From: Moorella sp. UBA4076
GTDB lineage: Bacteria; Bacillota; DSM-521; Neomoorellales; Neomoorellaceae
DNA: 6,706 nt
Direction of reading: 5' to 3'
Assembly (NCBI GenBank): GCA_002383405.1
Contig: DFYS01000170.1
Location: forward strand, 45,760-52,465
Part shown: one piece after another, positions 6,536-6,706 of the stretch
How the letters are laid out: each line of letters starts with the position of its first letter
Numbering within the stretch: position 1 is the first letter of the stretch
Translations under genes and position numbers: made by a program
Notes under the pieces: model-generated
The model's database searches: none
Told to the model about the DNA's origin: nothing
Seen by the model: the letters and a program-made list of their open reading frames with translations, nothing else

Positions 6536-6706
6536 ATGATTATTGCCGAAGGCAAACCCCTGGCCGAGGTAGCCGGCCTGATTAAAGACGCCAAAAAAGT
6601 CCTGGTTGTTGGCTGTGGCGGCTGCGTGACCGTCTGCCTGGCCGGCGGGGAAAAGGAAACTGGTATCCTGGCGGCCGAGCTGCGCCTGTTGCGCCAGAAG
6701 GAGGGG
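6536..6706 (+). CDS. metV: MetV-like methylene-tetrahydrofolate reductase C-terminal-domain zinc/iron-sulfur protein, partial (5' end)
   Basis: The first 57 codons of a gene that runs off the right edge. MetV is the small partner of MetF in acetogens; the MetVF pair reduces methylene-H4F to methyl-H4F in the methyl branch of the Wood-Ljungdahl pathway. What can be seen is a short N-terminal helix (AEVAGLIKDAKK), a strand and then VVGCGGCVTVCLAGG, with C27, C30 and C34 as the first metal ligands, followed by GGEKETGILAAELRL. This opening fits MetV and its position right after mvhD fits the Moorella order. Most of the protein is outside the window, so the remaining cysteines cannot be checked. 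The gap to mvhD is 20 bases, so it belongs to the same transcript. Another protein with the same methylene-THF-reductase C-terminal-like domain is possible but less likely here. Confidence 0.82.
   Translation, partial: MIIAEGKPLAEVAGLIKDAKKVLVVGCGGCVTVCLAGGEKETGILAAELRLLRQKEG

Overview
The window is a tightly packed, one-direction (+ strand) gene cluster. It encodes a heterodisulfide-reductase-like electron-transfer complex and runs into the methylene-tetrahydrofolate reductase genes of the acetyl-CoA (Wood-Ljungdahl) pathway. The gene order hdrC-hdrB-hdrA-mvhD-metV, with metF expected just past the right edge, matches the metVF-hdrCBA-mvhD unit known from the thermophilic acetogen Moorella thermoacetica. 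The GC-rich coding sequence, the strong AGGAGG-type ribosome binding sites and a TTG start fit a Moorella-like clostridial acetogen. The species is inferred from gene order and protein character, not from a database match.

Layout: 1-143 is a leader with no convincing promoter and at most the last codons of an upstream gene. hdrC (144-698) encodes a 184-aa protein with two [4Fe-4S] clusters. hdrB (695-1567) overlaps it by 4 bases and encodes a 290-aa protein with two complete CCG domains. hdrA (1588-6051) takes up two thirds of the window and encodes a 1487-aa composite flavoprotein. mvhD (6054-6515) encodes a 153-aa [2Fe-2S] protein. metV (6536 to the edge) is cut off after 57 codons. Gaps between genes are -4, 20, 2 and 20 bases, so one transcript and translational coupling are likely.

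The main feature is HdrA. It reads as two HdrA units in tandem. The first lacks the usual N-terminal Fe-S domain, and its inserted ferredoxin is split by a whole GltD/NfnB-like NAD(P)H-FAD module of about 450 residues. The second begins with the missing N-terminal HdrA domain, has a plain FAD domain without the inserted ferredoxin, and ends in a 2x[4Fe-4S] ferredoxin. By motif the chain holds three FAD sites, one NAD(P)H site and about six or seven Fe-S clusters.

Working model (inference from family knowledge): NADH is oxidised at the GltD-like module of HdrA. Electrons move through HdrA flavins and clusters to HdrBC and MvhD, and on to MetV/MetF, where methylene-H4F is reduced to methyl-H4F. 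No hydrogenase (MvhAG) or formate dehydrogenase gene is seen, which fits NADH as donor. A MetFV-HdrABC-MvhD complex with NADH:viologen activity has been described in M. thermoacetica, so the system as a whole is not new. The domain architecture of HdrA, and whether it bifurcates electrons, are the points worth a closer look.
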